In this document: piece after piece, positions 24,119-31,806 of the stretch | Layout: every line of letters starts with the position of its first letter | Position numbering within the stretch: the first letter of the stretch is position 1 | Origin: Zoogloea sp. | GTDB lineage: Bacteria > Pseudomonadota > Gammaproteobacteria > Burkholderiales > Rhodocyclaceae | NCBI RefSeq assembly: GCF_028689785.1 | Contig: NZ_JAQVCN010000031.1 | Location: 1 to 52,997, forward strand | Direction: 5' to 3' | Length of the DNA: 52,997 nucleotides | The notes under the pieces: generated by a model | The model's input: the letters and a program-made list of their open reading frames with translations, nothing else | The model's database searches: none | What the model was told of the DNA's origin: nothing | Made by a program: the position numbers and the translations under genes

Positions 24119-26404
24119 TCAGAAGTCCACCTGCAGTGCCGCGCTCAGGTTGCGGCCGGGCTGGGTGTAGAAGGCCGGGCCGGCGTCGGTGGTGCTGAGC
24201 GCCACCTGGCGCACGTCGCTCCACACCCAGTACTTCTTGTCGAAGAGGTTGTTGAGGGCAAGGTTGACGCGGGCCTTGGGGTGGATCTGAATGCTCGCGC
24301 TGAAGTCCACGATGGCGTAGCCCGGGGTGCGGAAGTAATCCACTTCGCTGGTGTCTACGCGGTCTTTCTTGAGGGCGGCGCGCAGGCGCGCATCCAGGGC
24401 GACGGGGCGGCTGGCAAGGCTGCCATCCCAACCCAGGTTGAGATAGAGGCGGGCCGGGTCGATGGTGTTGAGGGGCTGGTCGGCGGAGGTGACATCGCCC
24501 TGGGACCAGGCCAGCGCGGTGGCGGTGCGGAAGCCTGCGGGCAGGGCCCAGTTGCCACGCACTTCCAGACCCTGGATGCGCACGCTGGACAGGTTGATGG
24601 ACTGGTACACCGAGCGCACGGCGTTACCCAGGCAGGCAGGGCTGCTGGCGCTGCTGGGGGTGGAGCAGACCAGCTCGTTGCTGATGAAGTTGCTGTACTT
24701 GTTGTGGAAGGCGGCGAGCTGCATGTCCCCGCCAACCAGCTTGAAACGGGTGCCGATCTCGATGCCGGTGCTGGTTTCGGGCTTCAGGTTGGGGTTGGGC
24801 AGGCTGGCGTAGTTCTGGGCGGCGTTGTAGAAAAGGCCGTTGACCTCCTCGTAGTTGGGGGCACGGAAGCCGCGTACCACCTGGCCATACACGGAGAGCT
24901 CCGGGCTGTGGCGCCACACGGCAGCGAGCTTGGGGGAGATCGCTGAGTGATCCTGGCCGGTGGCGCTGAAGGCTTGATTGCCGATGGTCTTGGCAAGGCC
25001 CTCGGGGCGAAGCTTGACCGAGTCGACGCGCAGGCCGGGGGTGACGGTGAGACGATCCAGGCGGATCTCGTCCTGCGCGAAGAGGCCGAGGCTGCTCGAT
25101 TCGCCAGGCGCAAAATCCCGCAGGGGGTAGGTGTCTCCGGCAAGCGATTTGCCTACGGTGCCAGTGGTCTGGTTGGTGACAACGTAGTCGCGCAGCTCGT
25201 CCAGCTTGTGCCGGCGCCAGTCGGCGCCAAGACTGAAAAAGTGATCCAGGGGGCCCGTGCGCAGCCCTTTTTCAAGCTGTACGCCTGCGCCGGTGGTTTC
25301 CTGACGGAAGTGGAAGTGCATATCCACCAGGCAGCTATTGGTGCCGCGGGTGGTGCCCGAGCAGCCCGCGGTGGTGGCTGTGCGCTGCTGCAGCGTTGTG
25401 TCGTGATTGGCGGCGTTCTGGTGATAGACCGTGAGGAGCAGGCGGTCCACCAGGCCGTCGGTGGGCTTCCACTCCCAGTCCGCCGAGAAGCGCTCGCGGC
25501 GGGCATCCTCGCTGCCGCTGGCGCCGCTGACTCGGGGTAGCGATGTGGCGAGACGCAGCAGGGAGGCATCGGCGTGCTGATTGCGGTCTTCGTAGGTGAA
25601 GCGGATGCGATGCCCCTGCGCAGGCTTGATGATCAGCTTGGCCAGGGTGCCCCGGGAGCGGGTGTCCTGAGGGTTGGGTTGCTCACGCCCGTTGCTGGTG
25701 CCGCCGACCTCACCCCGGTTGTCGAGCTCTTCGCCAGTGCGGCGGGTGACGGCCACGAGGCCCTCGACCATTTCATTACGGCCGGCAAAGTACAAGGTGT
25801 TCTGAAAGCTACTGTCGGCCCCGCGCCAGGTGCCCTTGTAGCGGACGGCGCTGTCACGCTGGCCGAGTATGTCCGCAGGGTCCAGAGTGAAGTAGCTGAC
25901 CACGCCGCCCAGGGCATCGGAGCCATACAGGCTGGATGCGGGCCCGCGAAGCACCTCTGCTCGTTTCAGAAAGTCCATCTCGGGGCTGTCCGAGCTCGCG
26001 GTGGTGGCGTTGGACGGACCCCCGCCGCTATAGAAGTCGGGCATGCGTACGCCGTCCACTTGCTGCAGCACCCGGTTGCCTTCGATGCCCCGGATATTCA
26101 CCGAGCTGGCGCCGAAGCGGCGCAGGTCGCGGGCGACAGCCAAGTCGGGCTCGTCGGCAAACAGGCTGGTCTCGTCGTGGGGCATGCGCCGATCAATGCT
26201 CTGGCGATCGACGCTGGTGATGGTGGTCGGTATGGCTTCGACCAGTGCTTCGCTGCGGGTGGCCGAGACGACGACCCGATCGAGGGTGGGGGTGCCTCCC
26301 TCGCCGCTGGAGTGGGCGAGGGAGGTGCTTCCGGCAAGCGCTGCACCGATGAGGAGAGAGAGGGGATGCTTTCCGTAGAGGAAGGCGTGGCTGGGCGTGG
26401 ACAC
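24119..26404 (-). CDS. TonB-dependent haem/haemoglobin-type receptor
   Basis: Outer-membrane receptor of 761 residues. A GTG start (26404) begins a signal sequence (PLSLLIGAALAGSTSLAHS), then a TonB-box-like segment (TLDRVVVSATR) and a plug domain with SSVNIRGIEGNRVLQQVDGVR and EVLRGPASSLYGSDALGGVVSY. The barrel follows and ends in a terminal Phe (QVDF). FRAP (about 509) and NPNL (about 536), the paired motifs of haem receptors, are both present. The histidine commonly found between them is absent (the stretch reads NYEEVNGLFYNAAQNYASL). It is the first gene after the Fur box at 26538-26556 and is followed 2 nt later by the CobN-like gene. Haem or a related metalloporphyrin is the likely ligand. 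Confidence 0.87.
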   Translation of the reverse strand: MSTPSHAFLYGKHPLSLLIGAALAGSTSLAHSSGEGGTPTLDRVVVSATRSEALVEAIPTTITSVDRQSIDRRMPHDETSLFADEPDLAVARDLRRFGASSVNIRGIEGNRVLQQVDGVRMPDFYSGGGPSNATTASSDSPEMDFLKRAEVLRGPASSLYGSDALGGVVSYFTLDPADILGQRDSAVRYKGTWRGADSSFQNTLYFAGRNEMVEGLVAVTRRTGEELDNRGEVGGTSNGREQPNPQDTRSRGTLAKLIIKPAQGHRIRFTYEDRNQHADASLLRLATSLPRVSGASGSEDARRERFSADWEWKPTDGLVDRLLLTVYHQNAANHDTTLQQRTATTAGCSGTTRGTNSCLVDMHFHFRQETTGAGVQLEKGLRTGPLDHFFSLGADWRRHKLDELRDYVVTNQTTGTVGKSLAGDTYPLRDFAPGESSSLGLFAQDEIRLDRLTVTPGLRVDSVKLRPEGLAKTIGNQAFSATGQDHSAISPKLAAVWRHSPELSVYGQVVRGFRAPNYEEVNGLFYNAAQNYASLPNPNLKPETSTGIEIGTRFKLVGGDMQLAAFHNKYSNFISNELVCSTPSSASSPACLGNAVRSVYQSINLSSVRIQGLEVRGNWALPAGFRTATALAWSQGDVTSADQPLNTIDPARLYLNLGWDGSLASRPVALDARLRAALKKDRVDTSEVDYFRTPGYAIVDFSASIQIHPKARVNLALNNLFDKKYWVWSDVRQVALSTTDAGPAFYTQPGRNLSAALQVDF

Positions 26405-26518
26405 GACAGGAATCTCCAGACGTTGAGGGCATCTGGCTAGCTGGCGTGCGGGTGTCCCGTGGTGGCTGGCTTGACGCTTTTCAGGGCGGTGAAGGCAGGC
26501 AGGGCTGCCGGAAGGCGC

Positions 26519-26556
26519 AATGTACCGAAGCTGATTTATAAATGCAAATCATTATC
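26519..26556 (-). promoter_or_regulatory. Fur-controlled promoter of the haem operon
   Basis: On the minus strand TTGCAT (26547-26542), a 17-nt spacer and TACATT (26524-26519) form a promoter. Plus-strand 26538-26556 (ATAAATGCAAATCATTATC) matches the 19-bp Fur consensus at 14 positions, with a perfect AATCATTATC half, and covers the -35. Iron-replete Fur should therefore block transcription of the receptor-cobN-exbB-DUF2149-chaN genes. Confidence 0.75.
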
Positions 26557-26557
26557 G

Positions 26558-26586
26558 TTTACATTTTTGTCTTTCGATCTTAAGAT
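26558..26586 (+). promoter_or_regulatory. Divergent promoter beside the Fur box
   Basis: On the plus strand TTTACA (26558-26563), 17 nt and TAAGAT (26581-26586) form a good promoter that starts 1 nt after the Fur box core. It would drive the 24-residue ORF and the rpsD paralogue. Iron control of this direction is inferred from proximity. Confidence 0.55.
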
Positions 26587-26620
26587 TCAATCCGGTTTCC
26601 CTGTTTCCGGAGGTCCATCC

Positions 26621-26695
26621 ATGCGCTCGATGCTTCTGAATGTCTGTGTCCTAGGTCTTCTGCTGACGGGGTTTCTTGCGGCCGGCCCTTTCTGA
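26621..26695 (+). CDS. Small hydrophobic peptide (24 residues)
   Basis: The ORF MRSMLLNVCVLGLLLTGFLAAGPF has a strong ribosome site (GGAGG, 7 nt before the ATG) and follows the divergent promoter at a natural distance of about 30 nt. The whole peptide is one hydrophobic segment, so it would be a tiny membrane protein or a leader peptide. I recognise no family. It ends 61 nt before the rpsD-like gene and shares its direction. The good ribosome site is the main reason to call it real. Confidence 0.45.
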   Translation: MRSMLLNVCVLGLLLTGFLAAGPF

Positions 26696-26756
26696 GGGCG
26701 GCTCGCATCCAACAATCGAATTGTTTTCTCTCTGCAAGAAAAGGAAATCCCCGTCG

Positions 26757-27368
26757 ATGTCACGCTATACCGGCCCCCGTTTGAAGGTCATTCGCGCCCT
26801 GGGTTGCGAGCTACCCGGTCTGTCCCGAAAATCCATGGGGGAGCGGGACTATCCGCCTGGACAGCACGGCAACCGTCCCCGGCGCAAGTCTGATTTCGGC
26901 GTCAAGTTGATGGAAAAGCAGAAGCTGCGAATGAACTACGGACTGACTGAATCCCAGCTCCAGCGCCTCTTCCGTGAGGCCAAGGCATCCAGAGCGCCAA
27001 CTGGCAACAAGCTGCTCGAGCTGCTTGAGCGGCGGCTGGATAACGTGGTGTTCCGCGCAGGCTTTGCGCCAACCGGGGTGGCTGCGCGCCAACTGGTGAG
27101 ACACAAGCACGTGCAGCTGAACGGACGTCAGGTGAATATCCCGTCCATCCGCGTCAAACCTGGTGACGTGATCGTGCTCACAGAGCGTGCCCGCAAGATT
27201 CCCTCTGTGATTGAGTGCATCGAATTGCCGGCTCTGGCGCAGCCTGAATGGCTGAGTTGCGACGGCAAAAGCTTCAGTGCGACGGTGACCCGCCTGCCGG
27301 ATGCCTCCGAGGTGCCCTTTCCGGTCGAGGTGCAGCACGTGGTCGAGTACTACGCGGTGCGTATATGA
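26757..27368 (+). CDS. rpsD: Ribosomal protein S4 paralogue, cyanobacterial/plastid type
   Basis: S4 nucleates 30S assembly by binding 16S rRNA. This 203-residue protein has the full S4 layout: N-terminal MSRYTGPRLKVIRALG, PPGQHG near 36-41, KQKLRMNYGLTE, and an S4 RNA-binding domain (about 95-160, RLDNVVFRAGF to VKPGDVI). The N terminus and the phrase LPGL...YPPGQHG resemble cyanobacterial and plastid S4. Proteobacterial housekeeping S4 instead has a DLFLKSG...K-C-K region. The N-terminal zinc-type cysteines are missing. It is isolated from any ribosomal operon and lies in the Fur-linked transcription unit, so it is probably a second, conditionally used S4. It shares ATGA with the next gene. 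Confidence 0.88.
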   Translation: MSRYTGPRLKVIRALGCELPGLSRKSMGERDYPPGQHGNRPRRKSDFGVKLMEKQKLRMNYGLTESQLQRLFREAKASRAPTGNKLLELLERRLDNVVFRAGFAPTGVAARQLVRHKHVQLNGRQVNIPSIRVKPGDVIVLTERARKIPSVIECIELPALAQPEWLSCDGKSFSATVTRLPDASEVPFPVEVQHVVEYYAVRI

Positions 27369-27664
27369 GCACGCGCTGCGACTGCGCCCCGGAGGAGGTG
27401 GAGGGTGCCCTGCCGGACTACGAGGCCTGCCCGGAACTGGCCCTGGCGGCCTTGATCACTCTCATGACGAGCTTTCCGTCCCGACGTAGCCCGGCTATCG
27501 CCCGTTCGGTGCTGGCCCACCTGGAGGTGATAAGTCGTGATGCGGACCTCGATGCCGTGCTCCGCGAATGCGCGTTGCAGTTGATGGGGCGTTGGGCTGC
27601 CCTTGAGCAACTGTGTGAGCCGGAAGGCGCCGTTGTGGCGGGAGGCGTCCGCATCCTCAATTGA
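27365..27664 (+). CDS. Hypothetical protein coupled to the rpsD paralogue
   Basis: A 99-residue product of unknown family. The start overlaps the S4 stop by 4 nt (ATGA), a strong sign of coupled translation. The N terminus has a Cys-x-Cys pair (TRCDCAPEE) followed by an acidic stretch. The rest looks all-helical (LALAALITLMTSF, SPAIARSVLAHLEVI, AVLRECALQLMGRWAAL), with no signal sequence. A role with the alternative S4 or in the iron response is possible but not shown. A terminator follows 49 nt after the stop. Confidence 0.65.
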   Translation: MSTRCDCAPEEVEGALPDYEACPELALAALITLMTSFPSRRSPAIARSVLAHLEVISRDADLDAVLRECALQLMGRWAALEQLCEPEGAVVAGGVRILN

Positions 27665-27712
27665 CAAAATCCTGCCCGAAGACAATACGGGTGTTTAATT
27701 ATTGATCACAAT

Positions 27713-27754
27713 AGACCGGTGCGGCGCCCTGAAATGGGTGCGACCGGTCTTTTT
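27713..27754 (+). terminator. Rho-independent terminator after the rpsD unit
   Basis: AGACCGGT (27713-27720) pairs with ACCGGTCT (27743-27750), an inner GCGCCC/GGGTGC pairing extends the stem around a GAAAT loop, and TTTTT follows. The remaining stretch to 28027 (about 270 nt) shows no ORF with coding character and no repeat I can name. Confidence 0.85.
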
Positions 27755-28027
27755 GCCTTTCATTACACCTATTTTTTCTTCCTACCCATTCAGGGTTATG
27801 GCCGACTTTTCGTTCCTTGTCGAATGAATAGGGGCTAATGCCTCACGGTGCCGGTGATCGTTGGGCCGTAGTCTTGGGAAGCCTTGCGCTACGCGACTTT
27901 CCGCCGCAAGTGCGGATACCGGCCAGTTACTTGCCGGGATCATTTTCGAGCCGAATCCCTGTAAGGCGCCACCTCGTGGAGAGCCTCACGGAGCAACGAC
28001 TCCCGGCCGGTCAAGGGCGCAGTCGAG

Positions 28028-28068
28028 TTGATCTGTGTCAAAATGTCGCCCTTATCGCGGCGTATCCT
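28028..28068 (+). promoter_or_regulatory. FNR/ANR-type site and promoter of ccoN
   Basis: TTGAT-CTGT-GTCAA (28028-28041) differs from the FNR consensus TTGAT-N4-ATCAA at one base. A -10-like TATCCT lies at 28063-28068, which puts the site centre near -40.5 from the expected start at 28075, the position of class II activation. This fits oxygen-limited induction of a high-affinity cbb3 oxidase. Confidence 0.75.
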
Positions 28069-28143
28069 TCCGCGGAAGCTTGCCGACGGTCCGTTGTTGC
28101 GCAGGCAGGGGGGTTTTGTTTTTTTTAAGATGAGGTGACTCAC

Positions 28144-29565
28144 ATGCAATCGCAGACTTACAACTATAAAGTCGTGCGGCAGTTCGCCATCATGACGGTG
28201 GTATGGGGCATCGTGGGCATGCTGGTCGGCGTTATCGTCGCAGCACAGCTCGTGTGGCCCGAATTGAACGTTGCCGAATGGCTGCACTTTGGACGGCTTC
28301 GCCCGCTCCACACCAACGCGGTGATCTTTGCGTTTGGTGGCTGTGCTCTTTTTGCCACGTCGTACTACTGTGTGCAGCGTACCTGCCACACCCGTTTGTT
28401 CGCCCCGGGCCTTGCTGCCTTCACCTTCTGGGGCTGGCAACTGGTCATCGTTCTCGCCGCGATCACCTTGCCCCTGGGCTGGACGTCCGGCAAGGAATAC
28501 GCTGAACTCGAATGGCCGATCGACATCTTGATCACGCTTGTGTGGGTTTCCTACGCAATCGTCTTCTTCGGCACCATCGGCACCCGTAAGACCACCCACA
28601 TCTATGTGGCCAACTGGTTCTACGGCGCCTTCATCCTGACGGTTGCCCTTCTGCACCTCGTCAATAGCGCCGAAGTGCCGGTCACCCTTGGCAAGTCCTA
28701 TTCTGCCTATGCGGGCGTCCAGGACGCCATGATCCAGTGGTGGTACGGTCACAACGCCGTGGGCTTCTTCCTGACCGCCGGCTTCCTGGGCATGATGTAC
28801 TACTTCGTCCCGAAGCAGGCTGGCCGTCCGGTTTACTCCTATCGCCTGTCGGTGGTTCACTTCTGGGCCCTGATCTTCACCTACATGTGGGCGGGTCCGC
28901 ACCACCTGCACTACACCGCGCTGCCTGACTGGACCCAGTCCATCGGCATGGTCTTCTCCCTGATCCTTCTGGCTCCCTCCTGGGGCGGCATGATCAACGG
29001 CATCATGACCCTGTCCGGCGCATGGCATAAGCTGCGTACCGATCCGATCCTGAAGTTCCTGATCACCTCCCTGTCTTTCTACGGCATGTCGACCTTCGAA
29101 GGTCCGATGATGTCGATCAAGACGGTCAACGCGCTGTCGCACTACACCGACTGGACTGTTGGTCACGTGCACTCAGGTGCCCTGGGCTGGGTTGCCATGG
29201 TCTCCATCGGTGCCATGTACTACCTGATCCCGCGCATGTACGGCAAGACCGAGATGTACTCGACCAAGCTGATCACCACCCACTTCTGGATTGCGACCAT
29301 CGGCATCGTGCTGTACATCGCCTCCATGTGGATTTCTGGTGTGATGCAGGGCCTGATGTGGCGTGCCACCAACCCTGACGGCACCCTGACCTACTCCTTC
29401 GTCGAATCCGTGAAGGCCAGTTACCCGTTCTGGGCCATCCGTGTGCTCGGCGGCGTGCTGTTCCTGACGGGCATGCTGATCATGTTCTACAACATGATCA
29501 AGACGATTGCCGGTCAAAAGGCCTATGAAGCTCCGGTGCTGGCACCTGCCGGCGCCCACGCCTGA
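28144..29565 (+). CDS. ccoN: cbb3-type cytochrome c oxidase subunit I CcoN
   Basis: Catalytic haem-copper subunit of the high-affinity terminal oxidase; it reduces O2 at the haem b3-CuB centre and pumps protons. The 473-residue protein has about 12 membrane helices and family motifs such as [48 protein letters not shown] and [14 protein letters not shown], which carry the histidine ligands. ATG at 28144 is chosen because GAGGTG lies about 6 nt upstream; a GTG at 28135 overlaps that ribosome site. An FNR-type promoter lies 76 nt upstream. It is followed after 18 nt by ccoO. Confidence 0.97.
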   Translation: MQSQTYNYKVVRQFAIMTVVWGIVGMLVGVIVAAQLVWPELNVAEWLHFGRLRPLHTNAVIFAFGGCALFATSYYCVQRTCHTRLFAPGLAAFTFWGWQLVIVLAAITLPLGWTSGKEYAELEWPIDILITLVWVSYAIVFFGTIGTRKTTHIYVANWFYGAFILTVALLHLVNSAEVPVTLGKSYSAYAGVQDAMIQWWYGHNAVGFFLTAGFLGMMYYFVPKQAGRPVYSYRLSVVHFWALIFTYMWAGPHHLHYTALPDWTQSIGMVFSLILLAPSWGGMINGIMTLSGAWHKLRTDPILKFLITSLSFYGMSTFEGPMMSIKTVNALSHYTDWTVGHVHSGALGWVAMVSIGAMYYLIPRMYGKTEMYSTKLITTHFWIATIGIVLYIASMWISGVMQGLMWRATNPDGTLTYSFVESVKASYPFWAIRVLGGVLFLTGMLIMFYNMIKTIAGQKAYEAPVLAPAGAHA

Positions 29566-29583
29566 TCGGGAGGAATAATAATC

Positions 29584-30561
29584 ATGGCTCAATCGAATCA
29601 CGACTTTATTGAACGCAAGGTTGGCTGGCTGATCGTCTTCACGCTGATGACTGTGAGTATCGGCGGTCTGGTGGAAATCGTCCCGCTGTTCTTCCAGCAC
29701 TCCACGACGACCCCCGTCGAAGGCCTCAAGCCCTACGATCCGGTTCGCCTGGTCGGGCGTGACATCTATATCCGGGAAGGCTGTTACAACTGCCATTCCC
29801 AGATGATCCGCCCCTTCCGCGCCGAAACCGAGCGTTATGGTCACTATTCCGTCGCTGGTGAGTATGTGTACGACCACCCCTTCCAATGGGGCTCTAAGCG
29901 CACCGGTCCCGACCTGCACCGTGTAGGCGGCCGTTACTCGGACCAGTGGCACCGCATCCATTTGCTGAATCCTCGTGATGTGGTGCCGGAGTCCAACATG
30001 CCGGCCTTCCCGTGGCTCGACCGTCCCGTCAAGTCCGATGACATCGAAGCCAAGATGAATGCCCTGCGCAAGGTGGGTGTGCCTTACTCCGACGAGGAAA
30101 TCCAGGGTGCCCGCAAGGCGCTCGAAGGCAAGACCGAGCTGGATGCTGTTGTGGCTTACCTGCAGGGTCTGGGCACCGCTCTCAAGGCCGGCAAGGCAGC
30201 CGCCCCGGTTGTGGAAGCCGCCCCGGCTCCCGCTTCGGCGGCAGCTGATGCTCTCGGCAAGGTCTTCTTCGAAGTTGGCTCCAGCACGCTTCCTGCTGAC
30301 GCCGCCGCTGCGGTCGACGCGACGGCCAAGTTTCTCCAGGACAAGGCTGACGCGAAGGTCGATGTGACGGGCTACACCGACAAGACGGGGGACGTGGAGA
30401 AGAACCTCGAACTCGCCAAGGAGCGTGCTAGGGCTGTTCGCGACGCCCTCAAGGCTGCTGGTGTGGCTGAAGACCGGATCAACATGAAGCCACCGGTCAG
30501 CATCACCGGGTCGGGCGACAATGCTGAGGCCCGTCGAGTGGAGCTCAATCCGGGTAGCTGA
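29584..30561 (+). CDS. ccoO: cbb3 oxidase subunit II CcoO fused to an OmpA-like domain
   Basis: Mono-haem cytochrome c subunit that passes electrons to CcoN. Residues 1-203 are a normal CcoO: an N-terminal membrane helix (about 15-35), the haem site C67-YN-C70-H71 and the likely axial Met in [10 protein letters not shown]. Most CcoO proteins end here at about 200 residues. This one continues through an Ala/Pro linker (204-224) into a domain of about 100 residues with OmpA features: [20 protein letters not shown] (D266) and [16 protein letters not shown] (N274, R281). Those positions bind diaminopimelate in OmpA-like proteins. CcoO faces the periplasm, so the domain could tether the oxidase to peptidoglycan. 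The frame is continuous, without signs of error. Confidence 0.95.
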   Translation: MAQSNHDFIERKVGWLIVFTLMTVSIGGLVEIVPLFFQHSTTTPVEGLKPYDPVRLVGRDIYIREGCYNCHSQMIRPFRAETERYGHYSVAGEYVYDHPFQWGSKRTGPDLHRVGGRYSDQWHRIHLLNPRDVVPESNMPAFPWLDRPVKSDDIEAKMNALRKVGVPYSDEEIQGARKALEGKTELDAVVAYLQGLGTALKAGKAAAPVVEAAPAPASAAADALGKVFFEVGSSTLPADAAAAVDATAKFLQDKADAKVDVTGYTDKTGDVEKNLELAKERARAVRDALKAAGVAEDRINMKPPVSITGSGDNAEARRVELNPGS

Positions 30562-30603
30562 TGCTGCCGGGAAAGACCATTCTGAGAACGAAGGAGCGTG
30601 AGC

Positions 30604-30795
30604 GTGGATATCAATGATGCGCGTACGGTAGTAACTGTCCTGGGCTTTGTATGTTTCATCGGTATAAGCCTCTGGGCCTTCAGTGGGCGTGCGCGAAAGG
30701 GGTTCGACGAGGCAGCGCTCCTGCCGTTCAGCGAGGACGACTTGCCGGCTCCCGACGCGGGGCGGCAAACCAAGGAAGGAAATAAAAATGGCTGA
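30604..30795 (+). CDS. ccoQ: cbb3 oxidase small subunit CcoQ
   Basis: A 63-residue single-helix protein that stabilises the cbb3 complex. The membrane segment is VVTVLGFVCFIGISLWAF (about 8-26), followed by a short cytoplasmic tail including ARKGFDEAALLPF, typical of CcoQ/FixQ. The GTG at 30604 is preferred because AAGGAG lies 7 nt upstream; the GTG at 30598 leaves only 1 nt. It overlaps ccoP by 8 nt. Confidence 0.9.
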   Translation: MDINDARTVVTVLGFVCFIGISLWAFSGRARKGFDEAALLPFSEDDLPAPDAGRQTKEGNKNG

Positions 30796-31708
30796 CTTTG
30801 TTAGCGGTTTCTGGAACGCCTATGTGATGGTGCTGGTGTTCCTGAGTATCGGCTTCTGCGTGTTCGTGCTCGTCTCGAACATGACGAAGCGGACCTCCGG
30901 GCCGGTGGGCCTGCATGATCACATCTGGGATGAGACCTTGCAGGAGTACAACAACCCCTTGCCCAAGTGGTGGATGTACATGTTCTGGATCACGATCATC
31001 TTTGCGATCGTTTATCTGTCCATGTACCCCGGCTTTGGTAACAACCAAGGCAAGCTGGGCTGGTCCTCCGGCAGCCAGTGGCAGGCCGAGCAGAAGGCCG
31101 CAGCCGAGAAGTACGGTCCGATCTTTGCGAAGTTCCGTAGCATGGATCTCAATGCAGTTGCGGGTGATAAAGAAGCCAATGCAATGGGCCATCGTCTGTT
31201 CCTGACCTATTGTGCCCAGTGTCACGGTGCTGATGCCAAGGGTGCAAAGGGCTTCCCCAACCTGACCGATGCTGACTGGTTGTATGGCGGCGAACCCGAG
31301 ACGATCCGCACCACGGTGCTGGGTGGTCGCATGGGTATGATGCCCCCGTTCGGCCCGGCGCTGGGGGCTGATGGCACCAAGGATGTCGCCAACTATGTGC
31401 GTTCCCTGTCCGGGCTGGCCCACGACTCCCTGCGGGCTCAGCGTGGCAAGGAACTCTTTGCTGCCAATTGTGTGGCCTGTCACGGCCCGGAAGCCAAGGG
31501 CACGCCCGCACTCGGCGCTCCGAACCTGACAGACAAGACCTGGCTCTATGGTTCTTCCGAAGCCACCATCATCGAGACTGTGACCAACGGTCGCACCAAT
31601 CAGATGCCGGCATTCAAGGACTTCCTTGGCGAAGACAAGGTACACTTGCTCGCAGCCTATGTGCTGAGCCTTTCCAAGGGCGCGGCCCCGGCCGAAGAGA
31701 AGAAGTAA
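30788..31708 (+). CDS. ccoP: cbb3 oxidase subunit III CcoP (di-haem cytochrome c)
   Basis: A 306-residue membrane-bound cytochrome with two c-type haems, which accepts electrons from soluble cytochrome c. Two N-terminal helices (about 11-31 and 61-80) are followed by haem sites C142-AQ-C145-H146 and C228-VA-C231-H232, with MGMMPPFG and TNQMPAF supplying likely methionine ligands. The ATG at 30788 follows AAGGAAATAAA and lies inside the last codons of ccoQ. A terminator follows 35 nt after the stop, so ccoNOQP forms one unit. Confidence 0.96.
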   Translation: MADFVSGFWNAYVMVLVFLSIGFCVFVLVSNMTKRTSGPVGLHDHIWDETLQEYNNPLPKWWMYMFWITIIFAIVYLSMYPGFGNNQGKLGWSSGSQWQAEQKAAAEKYGPIFAKFRSMDLNAVAGDKEANAMGHRLFLTYCAQCHGADAKGAKGFPNLTDADWLYGGEPETIRTTVLGGRMGMMPPFGPALGADGTKDVANYVRSLSGLAHDSLRAQRGKELFAANCVACHGPEAKGTPALGAPNLTDKTWLYGSSEATIIETVTNGRTNQMPAFKDFLGEDKVHLLAAYVLSLSKGAAPAEEKK

Positions 31709-31743
31709 GTTTCAGGAGGAGTACTTCGTGCTCCTGCTGATCG

Positions 31744-31772
31744 ATTCCCCGGGCACGCCCGGGGAGTTTTTG
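31744..31772 (+). terminator. Rho-independent terminator after ccoP
   Basis: TCCCCGGGC-ACG-CCCGGGGA (31746-31765 core) forms a strong GC stem and is followed by GTTTTT. It separates ccoNOQP from ccoGH. Confidence 0.85.
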
Positions 31773-31806
31773 AACTGTAATATTAGAATATTATTATTTG
31801 GCAATC

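Noticed and set aside
24117-24431. N-terminal extension of the second CobN-like protein
   Set aside because: It would overlap the receptor gene by about 300 nt; the signal sequence starts at 24116.
27940-29172. A 410-residue minus-strand frame over ccoN and its leader
   Set aside because: It is antisense to ccoN, with Gln/Asp/His-rich composition and no domain.
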